Below, in pieces: positions 46,114 to 55,426 of a DNA stretch of 64,000 nucleotides (position 1 is its first letter; each line of letters begins with the position of its first letter). This DNA is from Nitrospirales bacterium (GTDB lineage: Bacteria > Nitrospirota > Nitrospiria > Nitrospirales > UBA8639), in the NCBI GenBank assembly GCA_029261295.1, contig JAJDBP010000017.1:62001-126000 (forward strand), given 5' to 3'. A model generated the notes under the pieces. That model worked only from the letters and a program-made list of their open reading frames with translations. It did not search any database and was not told where the DNA came from. The translations under genes and the position numbers were made by a program.

Positions 46114-46506
46114 ATGAAGAAGTTCATGTTCTATCTGAGTTTCAGTATGCTACTCACACATGAACTTGACGCAATGTCCAATCACGAGTGGCGTGTGCTT
46201 CCATTGGTTCGTGCGCTTCCGGATGACATTAGAATGCTGGTATTCGTCGCTATCCATAGGCCGATTTTCGGGGGTCTGGTGGCTCTGGTTGCCAGCCTTA
46301 ACCCACGGATCCGTGCCCTGTCTCGTTTGGAGGTTAGCGCCTTTCTTGTGATCCATGGACTATTGCATTTCCTATTCATTGGTTACCCAGACTACCCATT
46401 CTCTTCTCTCATATCAGAGATCCTCATTTTCGGTGGAGCCGGGTTAGGGGCAATGTATTTGGCGCTGGAGGGCAGAGAAAAAACATGCACGGGAGAGTCA
46501 TTCTAA
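46114..46506 (+). CDS. Small membrane protein, DUF6713-like
   Basis: A 130-aa protein with four hydrophobic stretches. MKKFMFYLSFSMLLTHELDAMSNHEWRVLPL at the N-terminus, with its acidic THELDA and NHEWR motifs, resembles the DUF6713 family; the later VIHGLLHFLF helix has two His. Function unknown. It lies inside the interval bounded by the BCCT 3'-end repeats, in opposite orientation to the ABC unit, and ends just before the second repeat. The family assignment is from memory and moderate. Confidence 0.7.
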   Translation: MKKFMFYLSFSMLLTHELDAMSNHEWRVLPLVRALPDDIRMLVFVAIHRPIFGGLVALVASLNPRIRALSRLEVSAFLVIHGLLHFLFIGYPDYPFSSLISEILIFGGAGLGAMYLALEGREKTCTGESF

Positions 46507-46509
46507 AGG

Positions 46510-46608
46510 ATGAACGCATCAATCTCGGCCGAGTTACCTCAAAGTATTTTATTAATTTTCGAATGCATAGGATTCGTGAAGGTACTCCGTCAAGAATCGC
46601 TCAAATGA
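46510..46608 (+). pseudogene. C-terminal remnant of a BCCT transporter gene
   Basis: In frame this reads ASISAELPQSILLIF, then ECIGFVKVLRQESLK and TGA, against ASISAGLPQSILLIF... in the intact gene. Thirty codons and the stop survive; no promoter or upstream part remains, although AGGATG gives a short open frame. Third-position and conservative changes suggest a relic of a full paralog or an old duplication. Confidence 0.75.
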
Positions 46609-46611
46609 GAA
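46515..46611 (+). repeat. Direct repeat copy 2: BCCT 3' end
   Basis: Same orientation as copy 1 at 41433-41529, 97 bases, ungapped, 9 mismatches by eye. The two copies bracket the ABC/HlyD genes and the DUF6713-like gene, an interval of about 5 kb. Confidence 0.9.
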
Positions 46612-46716
46612 ACGCCCTGGATACCCACATACAACATATGCATAACCTCGTTGGCTAGCGCTAAAACACCTCGTGATTGTTGGAGGGCTGAGAAATTTTC
46701 CTATACCTCATGAAAG

Positions 46717-47064
46717 CTAAGATCCTGCGGCTAGAGAACGAACATGCACTAGAATCGCTATGATTTCTTCATCGGATAACACAAACCTCCACATCCCCAT
46801 AGCCGTATTGGCAACTCCCATATGAATGCTTTCTCCCAATTCTTCATCCGTTTTGTTTTGGATACGAGACACCGTCAAATCCGCAACTGGTGGATTAAAA
46901 TGAGTATAGCCATCGCCCTTCCCCTCTGGACCATGGCAGATCTCACAATGCTTTAGATAAAGAGCCCTTCCCTTGTTAGAATCTCCCTCCTCCGCAAGTG
47001 ACCTATCCGGAAGAAGAAACACCACCACAGCTAGGACGATGAATAAGCCCAAAATTGGTTTCAT
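46717..47064 (-). CDS. Monohaem cytochrome c
   Basis: A 115-aa exported cytochrome. Start ATG at 47064 follows TGGAGA. Signal peptide to about residue 24 (DRSLAEE), haem site CEICH at 40-44 followed by GPEGKGDGYTHF, and a likely Met ligand in AMGMWRF. A class I, short form like those at 10.5, 13.8 and 20.7 kb. It is downstream of the pentapeptide gene on the same strand (106 bp). Confidence 0.9.
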   Translation of the reverse strand: MKPILGLFIVLAVVVFLLPDRSLAEEGDSNKGRALYLKHCEICHGPEGKGDGYTHFNPPVADLTVSRIQNKTDEELGESIHMGVANTAMGMWRFVLSDEEIIAILVHVRSLAAGS

Positions 47065-47169
47065 ATAGATCTCCATTAGAACCAATACTAGTTTCAAATC
47101 CCCCGATCCCTCTGTTTCAAATGGGAAATCGAATTATTTATGACCATACATAATGAAGACCTGCCACCT

Positions 47170-48510
47170 TTACCTTCGCTGACAGAGTGTTGGAGCCTTC
47201 ATTCCCTTTGGCAGACGCGTCCGAACATCCACACAGGCTTCATCTAATTGTTCTTGAGTAAACCCATGTGCATATCGGATTGCGACTCCCTGTAGGCCAG
47301 TCCCACGAAATGATGCCTTCACCACATTGGCTCCTCGCACATCCGCTCTATAGAGTTTTGCACGGTCTAGGATTGCTTCTTGCAGATTGGTTTTGAACAT
47401 GATGGCAAACTCTAATGTGGCCTCTGAAAGATTGGCTTCTACCAAGTTGGCCCAAGATAGATCCACGCCTTCCATATTCGCACCTTGCAAATTGGCTTTT
47501 GATAAAAACGCTTCATCCATTTCAGCCCGTAGGAGATTACTTTCGCTTAAGTTCGCTCCTAATAAATCAGCCTCTTGAAAATTGGCCCCCGCACAATTGG
47601 CTTGGTGAAGATTAACATGATAGAGAATCGCTCTCTCCAAGACCGCTTCACGGAGATCGGCTTGTTCAAGTATCGCCTCATTGAGATTGGCAGACCCCAA
47701 ATCGGCTCCAGATAAATCGGCCGAACGAAAATCAGCTTCTTGTAGATTGCTACGACTCAGATCTGCTTCAATAAATTTGGCATTGGCAAACAACGCCCGT
47801 CGAAGATTCGCCTCTCGGAGATCCGCACGCACAAGATAAGCATCTTCACCATTCGCCATTTCTAAATCGGCACCCACCAAGTAGGATTCCTCTAAATCGG
47901 CCCCACGCAAAATACTTGAATTTAATTGAGTCTCAGCCAAATTGGCCTCTCGTAAGTCCGCCCCGGAAAAGTTGACCCGACTCAAATCGGCTTTCCGAAA
48001 ATTCGAGAGACGAAACATGGCACCGGACGCATTGGCCCCTCGCATATCTGCGGCATACAGGGAGGCTTCGCTCACATTGGCTTTGTGAAAGTTCACATGA
48101 ACGAGAGTCGCAGCAGTAAAATCAGCACGAGAAAGGTTGGCGCCCTGAAAATTGGCGCCACTTAGGTCTTGCTCACGAAAGTCAGATCCAGCCAAATCAG
48201 CGCCGCATAGATCGGCTGGCTTGCCACCGGAATCATGATGATGTTGTAACCACTTTGCATGTTCCATCAAAATAGTCCGTAAGGCTTCTTCGCTCACAGA
48301 ACGACCAGCATACTTCCCCACACACCCTTGCGCCTCCATACTTGGTGGCGCTTCCTGTTGAACATGGGCCGCATGGGCATGGGGAACAAGGTAGAGGGCA
48401 CTGCACACGAGGATGGCCATCACCCCGATTATTGGCCCACTCGGGAATGCCCATATTTGCTTACCACGCAGGGTTTTCTGCAATTTCAACCTCACTTTCT
48501 TGAGAACCAA
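47170..48510 (-). CDS. Exported pentapeptide-repeat protein
   Basis: Up to 446 aa. A hydrophobic leader (about 28-48, ending PHAHA) suggests export. After a linker (about 49-95) come roughly 60 pentapeptide repeats of the form A(D/N)Lxx (ADLSRVNFSGADLREANL and so on), which fold as a right-handed quadrilateral beta-helix, then a short tail with Cys residues. The start may be TTG 48510, 7 bases after the USP stop, or an internal ATG at 48420 that still gives a signal peptide. Role unknown. Confidence 0.88.
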   Translation of the reverse strand: MVLKKVRLKLQKTLRGKQIWAFPSGPIIGVMAILVCSALYLVPHAHAAHVQQEAPPSMEAQGCVGKYAGRSVSEEALRTILMEHAKWLQHHHDSGGKPADLCGADLAGSDFREQDLSGANFQGANLSRADFTAATLVHVNFHKANVSEASLYAADMRGANASGAMFRLSNFRKADLSRVNFSGADLREANLAETQLNSSILRGADLEESYLVGADLEMANGEDAYLVRADLREANLRRALFANAKFIEADLSRSNLQEADFRSADLSGADLGSANLNEAILEQADLREAVLERAILYHVNLHQANCAGANFQEADLLGANLSESNLLRAEMDEAFLSKANLQGANMEGVDLSWANLVEANLSEATLEFAIMFKTNLQEAILDRAKLYRADVRGANVVKASFRGTGLQGVAIRYAHGFTQEQLDEACVDVRTRLPKGMKAPTLCQRR

Positions 48511-48517
48511 TGATTGA

Positions 48518-49420
48518 TTATCGTATCACCAATACCGACACTGGCGAATGAGTGCTCACCCACTCAGAGACACTTCCCAACATAAAACGGTCAATACCTG
48601 AAAGGCCTTTTGATCCGACACAGATCATCTCAGTCTTCAGTCGTTGGGCAGCCTCAACAATTTTCACAGCAGGATTCCCTTCCAGAAATTCCGTATCCAC
48701 TTGAAAGCCCACCTTGAGAAGTTTTTTTCTTGAATCAGTCAACAGCACTCGGGTCTGCTTTCGTACAGGTGCCATAAGCGCCTTGGCTTGCCTCTTTCCC
48801 AACATTTCTAAACCCAGATCGGTTAATTTTTCAGGTACCACTGAAACCGCATGTACGGCAATTTCAGTAGGGTCTAGCCAGCTTGTGATTTTTCTTATGG
48901 CCCGTGAAGTTGCTTTAGATCCATCCAACGCGATTAACGCCGACAGAGGCACTGCAAATTCTCCTTTGACCATAAAGACGGAACAAAATGCATGGATAAC
49001 GACTTTCCTCGAGACACTTCCCAACAAATATCCCGGGACATCGCTCATCCCTCTAGAACCAACCGCAATGCAATCAGCTTTCACGTTCTCACCCGCCCTT
49101 AGGATGGCCTCCGAGACATCGCCTTTCATGATCATTGATTTGAGAGAAACCTGCCGACTGGTTCCCGCTTGATTGAGCACGACTTTGAGTCGTTCTGCAT
49201 GCCCACGTAACAACTTATGGCTCGCTTCAGTCATCTTTTCAGACATGGTGGAAAATGAATCCGACTTTCCAGTTTTTCGGGGCTGCTGGTTTCCATAGGA
49301 CCCCTTAGGTAACACATGCAATAAGACAATCTCTTTGGCTCTGCTCCGAAAAATTGTTCCGACCCCTTGAATTAAAAAACGAGAAAAATCTGATCCATCA
49401 ACAGGGCATAAAATTTTCAT
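48518..49420 (-). CDS. Universal stress protein, two UspA domains
   Basis: A 300-aa tandem USP. The first domain has VGSRGMSDVPGYLLGSVSRKV and the second VGSKGLSGIDRFMLGSVSEWV, both complete ATP-binding loops. The second domain starts ALIALDGSKATSRAI. It precedes the pentapeptide-repeat gene by 7 bases, so they form one unit. A moderate sigma54-like promoter lies about 75 bases upstream. Confidence 0.93.
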   Translation of the reverse strand: MKILCPVDGSDFSRFLIQGVGTIFRSRAKEIVLLHVLPKGSYGNQQPRKTGKSDSFSTMSEKMTEASHKLLRGHAERLKVVLNQAGTSRQVSLKSMIMKGDVSEAILRAGENVKADCIAVGSRGMSDVPGYLLGSVSRKVVIHAFCSVFMVKGEFAVPLSALIALDGSKATSRAIRKITSWLDPTEIAVHAVSVVPEKLTDLGLEMLGKRQAKALMAPVRKQTRVLLTDSRKKLLKVGFQVDTEFLEGNPAVKIVEAAQRLKTEMICVGSKGLSGIDRFMLGSVSEWVSTHSPVSVLVIR

Positions 49421-49831
49421 GTTAAAAAAACTCCAATTTCATGAAATAATCTCTTGGAATCTCTCTGGCTCTAATTAGCCCATATTTATGTTTACGCACA
49501 AATCTTGCCAAGTATGAACTTTATGTACCCTTTCTTTCCCATATAATGAACCAAAATGTTATTTCATTTTTCTGTTTTCCAGGAATCGTTCTTTGGTCTG
49601 ACCCTTTTTGGAACCCTTAACTTCTTGCTAAATGTCGCGTTTTGCCACTTTAAGACTACGGTTAAAGAAGATCCCTCTCAAATAGATTTTGTCATTCTAT
49701 CCAATCAAAGTGGGGTTTAGCAGGGCCGGGGACTTCATATACGGGATAGGTTTTCGTTCTATGGTTCCCTCCAGTCGAATCAAGAATTCAGATTTTTAGA
49801 GCTCTGGTTTCGATAACACTCCTCGGTTTTT
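49421..49831. other. Intergenic region between divergent USP and antiporter genes
   Basis: About 410 bp, AT-rich, without a supported gene. A minus-strand sigma54-like match is at 49495-49510. I see no terminator or repeat. Confidence 0.4.
49495..49510 (-). promoter_or_regulatory. Possible sigma54 promoter for USP/pentapeptide unit
   Basis: Minus-strand TGGCAAGATTTGTGCG: strong -24 element TGGCA, correct GG-to-GC spacing, but GTGCG in place of TTGCA at -12. It lies about 75 bases before the USP ATG. Confidence 0.35.
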
Positions 49832-51004
49832 ATGGAAATTGTTCCTAAAATTTTAATCACCCTAGGGCTCCTTTTTCTTTTAGGTCTTTTAACCGACCTT
49901 CTAGGACGACGCACACCGTTACCCAGAGTGACCTTATTACTTTTGGCCGGCTTTGCCATTGGCCCATCAGGAATAGATGTCCTCCCTGCTTTCCAAGAAG
50001 ACTGGTTCCCAGTCATCACCAATATCGCCTTATCAATGGTGGGGTTTTTGTTAGGTCATGCCTTAACTGTTTCGTCCTTGCAACAACATGGAAAGTGTGT
50101 GTTATGGATTTCTATTGGCGCAGCCGTTGGTACAGCTCTCATCGTTGGTATTGGACTCTTGCTCCTTGGCTTCCAGCCTGAAACCGCGCTCATCCTCGCG
50201 GGTATTGCCCTGACAACCGATCCAGCTGCAACCATTGACGTAATTCATCAAACTCATTCCAAAGGAGAATTCTCTAAAATCCTTGAAAATGTCGTAGCCA
50301 TCGATGACGCGTGGGGGCTCATTCTCTTCAGTGTGTTGTTGGCCTTTGCTCAAGCACTCTCTGGCAATGGAGATGGGTTACATACCCTTATGTTAGGAGG
50401 TTATGAAGTTGGGGGTGCTATCTTCCTAGGCTTGATACTAGGGATTCCCATGGCCTACCTCACTGGACGACTTAAATCAGGAGAACCCACTCAAGCTGAA
50501 GCTTTAGGTCTCGTCCTTCTCTGTGGAGGACTTGCTGAATGGTTACAGGTATCCTTTATTTTGGCCAGTATGGTTTTAGGAGCAACTGTAGCCAATTGGG
50601 CCACGCATCATCGTCGACCTTTCTCAGCTATTGAAGGCATTGAATGGCCATTCATGATTCTCTTTTTTATTTTAGCTGGGGCATCGCTCGACTTACGGGC
50701 ATTAGAAGCAACCAGTCTCTTGGGCCTCGCCTATATCCTCTTGCGACTTCTTGGTCGAACCATCGGGGCGTGGGGAGGTGGAGCCATTTGTTGCGCGAAC
50801 CCTGTCTTACAACGGTGGATGGGGATGGCACTTTGGCCTCAAGCTGGAGTGGCATTGGGCATGGCTCTGCTAGCCAGTCAACATTTCCCCACCTTAAAAG
50901 ATGTCATTTTACCAATTGCGATTGGGTCCACTATTATTTTTGAATTGATTGGACCGTTGATGACTCGTGCCGCTCTTATTAAGGCGGGCGACGCCCAACT
51001 CTAA
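49832..51004 (+). CDS. Monovalent cation:proton antiporter (CPA family)
   Basis: A 390-aa membrane protein with about 12 helices. It has the core Na+/H+ exchanger fold: LLAGFAIGPSGIDVLP, the TDPAAT unwound helix (LAGIALTTDPAATIDVIHQ), and the adjacent acidic pair in VVAIDDAWGLILF. It lacks the C-terminal regulatory (TrkA-N) domain of KefB types. Likely exports Na+ or K+ in exchange for protons. Plus-strand, followed after 106 bp by a CDF-family gene. Confidence 0.9.
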   Translation: MEIVPKILITLGLLFLLGLLTDLLGRRTPLPRVTLLLLAGFAIGPSGIDVLPAFQEDWFPVITNIALSMVGFLLGHALTVSSLQQHGKCVLWISIGAAVGTALIVGIGLLLLGFQPETALILAGIALTTDPAATIDVIHQTHSKGEFSKILENVVAIDDAWGLILFSVLLAFAQALSGNGDGLHTLMLGGYEVGGAIFLGLILGIPMAYLTGRLKSGEPTQAEALGLVLLCGGLAEWLQVSFILASMVLGATVANWATHHRRPFSAIEGIEWPFMILFFILAGASLDLRALEATSLLGLAYILLRLLGRTIGAWGGGAICCANPVLQRWMGMALWPQAGVALGMALLASQHFPTLKDVILPIAIGSTIIFELIGPLMTRAALIKAGDAQL

Positions 51005-51110
51005 TTCAGTAGGCTTACACGAAACAAACCGTCACCTTGATTAACTTAGAAGGCCATTTCACCTGTGGTAGTATCTTAGATTTTACTTCACTTCTTTCCT
51101 TCATGATCGT

Positions 51111-51971
51111 ATGACAAAACTTCAGGAAATCAGACGAATTCTCTTGTGGGTCCTGTTGCTCAATCTGTTCGTAGCCACAGCGAAGTGGTCCTATGGGCTC
51201 ATCACTCAATCACTGGGGATGCAGGCTGATGGGTTGCATTCATTTTTTGATGGCCTATCCAATGTCGTGGGATTGTTAGGTCTCTGGCTAGCTTCACCTC
51301 AACCTGATGCCGATCATCCCTATGGTCATAAAAAATTTGAGGCCCTAGCCGCTGGCGCCATTGGTGGTTTTCTCGTCATGACCTGTCTCTACCTCCTATG
51401 GAAGGCCTACCGAGCTTGGTCGATGGATTTACACCCTGAGGTCACCACAATCAGTTTTTTGGTTATGCTCACCACAATGGGCATCAATATCTTTGTCACA
51501 AAATGGGAAGGAGAAAAAGGAAAAGAACTAAAAAGTGATATTCTGACCGCTGATTCATATCACACGGCCAGTGATGTCCTCACATCCTTGTCAGTTTTGG
51601 CCGGATTCATCGCCATTCGCGCTGGTTATCCATGGGTTGACCCATTGGTAGCCGTAATCATCGCCGGCGTTATCGCTTGGACCGCGATTATAGTTCTAAA
51701 AGACGTGTTGTCTTCATTAACAGATCAGACCCGAATAGACCCACAAGACATTCGAACAGCCGTCATGAGGATACCTGGCATTTTAGATTGTCACAACATC
51801 CGAACACGCGGTTTGGCTCATCATGTATTCGTAGACCTTTCTATTCATTTGGAGCCCACCTGGTCCGTCGAACAAGCACATGTTCTCGCCACTGAAGTGG
51901 AAAGGTGCCTGTTGTCCCATTTTGAATCAGTGGAAGATGTCTTAGTCCATATCGAACCGGAAGGACACTGA
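51111..51971 (+). CDS. Cation diffusion facilitator (CDF) metal exporter
   Basis: A 286-aa inner-membrane protein with six helices and a cytoplasmic C-terminal metal-binding domain. Helix 2 carries the ADGLHSFFDGLSN metal site (D-x3-H... D) and helix 5 the matching ADSYHTASDVLTSL. HPYGHKKFEALAA is the family's conserved loop. The C-terminus has HHVFVDLSIHLEP and DVLVHIEPEGH. It would export Zn2+, Fe2+ or similar ions with proton uptake. Which metal is not decided. Confidence 0.93.
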   Translation: MTKLQEIRRILLWVLLLNLFVATAKWSYGLITQSLGMQADGLHSFFDGLSNVVGLLGLWLASPQPDADHPYGHKKFEALAAGAIGGFLVMTCLYLLWKAYRAWSMDLHPEVTTISFLVMLTTMGINIFVTKWEGEKGKELKSDILTADSYHTASDVLTSLSVLAGFIAIRAGYPWVDPLVAVIIAGVIAWTAIIVLKDVLSSLTDQTRIDPQDIRTAVMRIPGILDCHNIRTRGLAHHVFVDLSIHLEPTWSVEQAHVLATEVERCLLSHFESVEDVLVHIEPEGH

Positions 51972-52007
51972 GTTCCTTGATCAGGAAACCCGAACGGACT
52001 ATTTGGA

Positions 52008-53942
52008 CTATACGGGTAGGGAAATTGTAAATGTCGTACCTTGATTGGGAAGACTATTCACTCGAATGGTGCCGTTATGTTCCTGAATAATCCCATGAAC
52101 CACGGTTAAGCCAAGACCAGTGCCTTCACCCACCGGCTTGGTAGTAAAAAAGGGATCGAAGATTTTGGTTATCTGATCTTGAGGAATTCCCAACCCAGTA
52201 TCCTGCAAACCAAGTTCAATCATATTTCCCTTTGAGCGAAGGGTGAGAGTAAGCGTCCCTCCTTCTGGCATAGCTTGGCAGGCATTCAACATCAAATTCA
52301 AAAGTACCTGACTAATATGGTCAGGGTCAGCTAACACCTGAGGGAGATCGGTCGCATAATCTTTGACCACATGAATACGGTAATTTTTAAATTTTTCTAA
52401 GAGCATCTCCAGCACAATCTCAATGACATTCTCTAAATCAATTCCGCGTTGTTCCGAGGGACGTTTCCGAGCAAAACTTAACAATTGATTCATAATTTTT
52501 GTAATGCGCTCCACCTGGGTCACAATGGTTTCCAATCCCTGCTTCGTTGATTGATCCTTGGCTTTGCGCATCAATAATTCAGCCCGTCCCAGAATCACAT
52601 TCATAGGCGTCCCAATTTCATGGGCCATACCGGATGCCAATGTCCCCAGCTCCGCCAACCGTTCCGTCTTTCGCAATTGATCCTCCAAGGCCCGCTGTTG
52701 GGTCATATCCACTACGTACCCTTCAATTCCCACAACTTCCCCTGTTTTTGAAAAGACCCCACACCCCTGTTCCCACACCCATTTGACCATTCCCTCTGCG
52801 GTTCGAATCCGGTAAGAGAGTTGAAACGGCTGACGATCTTTGACTGCGGCCTGTACTTCAGACCACACCCGCTTGTGATCTTCAGAAAGGATCACTTGCC
52901 GTCCATACGATACCTGTCGAGTATTGACAAATTTTCCAGGAGGATATCCGGTTAAGTCTTTACAATTTTGGCTAATAAACTCCATCGTCCAACCTTGATC
53001 ATTTTGGCACCGATAGGCCATGCCAGGTAAATTGGTCAGCAAGGTGGATAACGTTCGTTGTGCCTCCTGTAATTCCTTTTCTGTTTCGACCTGCTCACTG
53101 AGATTTAAAATTATTGCCACGAATACCTCCTGGCCCGCATGCAGCCGATGCTGAAGATGCACCTCAACAGGATAGGTCGTACCATTTTTCCTTCGATGAA
53201 TGGTTCGAAAGTCCACCTTTTGGCTCGTCCCTTTTCGAAGAGGTTCCAGAAGTTGGCGAAAGGAATCTTTGGTAAAATCAGGTTTTAAGTTGAGAGGCGT
53301 CATGGTGGACATTTCAGCCATGGTATAGCCTAAGTTTTTCAATGCCCCTTTATTCACTTGCAAAAACATGAATGTTTTTTCATCGAACACATAGAGCTCA
53401 TTTAAGGACTCGTCCAGTATCTGCCCAAGATAGTCAACTCGCTCTTCGCTAAGCTTACGTTCGGTGATGTCCCGAAGAATCACGGTCATCCATCTTTTTC
53501 CTACTCGTTCCACTTTTGAAATCGAAGCTTCCAAGGGAAAGGCTTCTCCCGTGTAGCGGCGACCAGAAATTTCCCGAAACATCCCCATTCGGCGATAGGT
53601 TTCCCCACTATCGGCAAAATGCCGAAGATGGTCGCGATGAGCCTTCCTCATGGACTCGGGAATAAACATGTCTAACGGTTGCCCCAGGACATCGGAAGCG
53701 GAACAATGAAAAATTTCTTCGGCAGCGGCATTAAAGAGGACAATGTTGTGTTCGTCATCAATCGTAATAATGCCATCCATTGCTGAATGAATGATGCTGG
53801 CAAATTGCCGCTCCAAGACATCCAACCCTTCTTGTGTGTCAAGATGCATCGTTTGGACGGCACGCAACTCTGTCACTTCTTGCCGAAGCTGTAAGAGTTC
53901 TTGCTCTAGACTTTGGTTGGTTGAGGAGGGTTTACTGTTCAT
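52008..53942 (-). CDS. PAS-domain sensor histidine kinase
   Basis: A 644-aa cytoplasmic-type kinase (no membrane segment). The start ATG at 53942 follows AGAGG. A coiled coil (about 8-35) leads into three PAS domains (about 45-160, 170-285, 295-415), then a HisKA domain with His441 in MAHEIGTPMNVILGRAE and an ATPase domain with NLMLNACQAMPEGG, LQDTGLGIPQ and GTGLGLTVVHGI. It lies 107 bp after an NtrC-type response regulator on the same strand, certainly its partner. Multiple PAS domains and no transmembrane helix suggest a cytoplasmic redox, gas or energy signal. Confidence 0.95.
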   Translation of the reverse strand: MNSKPSSTNQSLEQELLQLRQEVTELRAVQTMHLDTQEGLDVLERQFASIIHSAMDGIITIDDEHNIVLFNAAAEEIFHCSASDVLGQPLDMFIPESMRKAHRDHLRHFADSGETYRRMGMFREISGRRYTGEAFPLEASISKVERVGKRWMTVILRDITERKLSEERVDYLGQILDESLNELYVFDEKTFMFLQVNKGALKNLGYTMAEMSTMTPLNLKPDFTKDSFRQLLEPLRKGTSQKVDFRTIHRRKNGTTYPVEVHLQHRLHAGQEVFVAIILNLSEQVETEKELQEAQRTLSTLLTNLPGMAYRCQNDQGWTMEFISQNCKDLTGYPPGKFVNTRQVSYGRQVILSEDHKRVWSEVQAAVKDRQPFQLSYRIRTAEGMVKWVWEQGCGVFSKTGEVVGIEGYVVDMTQQRALEDQLRKTERLAELGTLASGMAHEIGTPMNVILGRAELLMRKAKDQSTKQGLETIVTQVERITKIMNQLLSFARKRPSEQRGIDLENVIEIVLEMLLEKFKNYRIHVVKDYATDLPQVLADPDHISQVLLNLMLNACQAMPEGGTLTLTLRSKGNMIELGLQDTGLGIPQDQITKIFDPFFTTKPVGEGTGLGLTVVHGIIQEHNGTIRVNSLPNQGTTFTISLPV

Positions 53943-54049
53943 TGAAATGCCTCTTTCCAAAGAATTCGTTGGGAGGGAGAATGAAGCCGGCACATGTCCC
54001 TAGAGCTGTCTCTAGAAAATTCACTCGTGGCGACTTTACTATTCACTCC

Positions 54050-55426
54050 TTACTTACCATTTTTTCCTTCCCCCATTTCAGACAGCTTTCGATACAATGT
54101 TTTTCGATCAATACCCAGCACTTGGGCCGTTTGATATTTATTTCCTCCCAATTTTTCCAAGACCCGACGGATGTAATTCCATTCCACTTGTTCGAGGGAA
54201 AGGGTTTGCTCCACTGCATCTTCCATGAATTGTCCTTCCCCTTGGATATCCTGAAGACTGAGAGGCAAATCCTCCAAAGAGATTTTCGATCCCTGCGTTA
54301 ACGTGGCGGCACGCTCAACAATATTTTCTAATTCCCGGACATTTCCAGGCCATGAATAATCGATCAACCGAGCCATAGCCGAATCCGCAATACCCTCAAC
54401 GTGTTTTTGCTGAGCGGTCAAACATTTTTGTAACAACCCATGAGTCAACAAGGGAATATCTTCTTTTCGGTCACGAAGAGGCGGAAGATGTATCTCAATC
54501 ACATTTAATCGATAGTACAAATCTTCTCGAAACCGTTTTGCCTTCACTTCTTCCGCCAACAGGACATTAGTGGCCGCAATCAAGCGAACGTTCACGGATG
54601 TTGACCTCGTGGCTCCCACCCGTCGAATCTCCCGCTCCTGTACCGCCCGTAACAACTTGGCCTGTAACATCATAGGCAATTCGCTGATCTCATCAAGAAA
54701 TAAGGTTCCCTCATGCGCTTCTTCAAATAAACCTCGCTTATCAGATTTGGCATCCGTAAACGACCCCCGGACGTGGCCAAACAGTTCGCTCTCCAATAAC
54801 AACTCAGGGATGGCCGCACAATTCACTGGGACAAATGGCTTCGATTTCCGTTGGCTATTAAAGTGAAGCGCTTTAGCCACCAGTTCTTTTCCTGTCCCAC
54901 TCTCCCCTGTGATAAGGATATTGGTCTGGGAGTCAGCCACTCGACGAATGAGATCAAAGATTTCTCGCATGGGCTTGCTTTTTCCAAGAATTTGATCAAA
55001 AGCAAACTCCCGATTGACCTGTTGTCGTAATTGCTGAACTTCCTGGCGAAGAAGGGCTTCCCGTAGCGCCTTTTGTACGGTCACCAACAACTCATCCGTC
55101 TTCACCGGTTTGGTGAGATAATCAAAAGCTCCTTGCTTCATGGCCTCTACCGCAGATTCCACGGTTCCAAAGGCCGTCATCATGATCAAATTGGATTCAG
55201 GATATTTTTGTACCACTTGTTCTAATAATCCCAGTCCATCTATCCCTTTCATTCGTAAATCTGTCACGACAACAGGGAATTTTTCGGATTCCATACGAGT
55301 CAGCGCCTCTCGACCGTCTGAGGCCACCACAACCCGATAGTGGTCTTCTTCTAACGTGTCCTGTAATAGTTGCCGCATTTCCGGTTCATCATCAACCACT
55401 AAAATGGAAGAGGCGTCTTGTTTCAT
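54050..55426 (-). CDS. NtrC-family response regulator with altered GAFTGA loop
   Basis: A 458-aa protein starting at the ATG at 55426 (AAGGAA upstream). Receiver with Asp12/Asp13, phosphoacceptor Asp56 in VVTDLRM and Lys in LTKPVK; AAA+ domain with GESGTGKE at 174-181 and TLFLDEISE near 241-249; Fis helix-turn-helix at the C-terminus (ALGIDRKTLYRKL-type). The sigma54-contacting loop reads GSFTDA (221-226) instead of GAFTGA. The key Thr is kept, but the second Gly is Asp, so sigma54 activation may be changed or lost. The gene sits next to two good sigma54 promoters and is upstream of its PAS kinase. Confidence 0.95.
   Translation of the reverse strand: MKQDASSILVVDDEPEMRQLLQDTLEEDHYRVVVASDGREALTRMESEKFPVVVTDLRMKGIDGLGLLEQVVQKYPESNLIMMTAFGTVESAVEAMKQGAFDYLTKPVKTDELLVTVQKALREALLRQEVQQLRQQVNREFAFDQILGKSKPMREIFDLIRRVADSQTNILITGESGTGKELVAKALHFNSQRKSKPFVPVNCAAIPELLLESELFGHVRGSFTDAKSDKRGLFEEAHEGTLFLDEISELPMMLQAKLLRAVQEREIRRVGATRSTSVNVRLIAATNVLLAEEVKAKRFREDLYYRLNVIEIHLPPLRDRKEDIPLLTHGLLQKCLTAQQKHVEGIADSAMARLIDYSWPGNVRELENIVERAATLTQGSKISLEDLPLSLQDIQGEGQFMEDAVEQTLSLEQVEWNYIRRVLEKLGGNKYQTAQVLGIDRKTLYRKLSEMGEGKNGK

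Noticed and set aside
41530-46514. Integrative element with integrase or transposase
   Set aside because: No integrase, transposase or terminal inverted repeats are visible, so I describe only the repeated ends and cassette.
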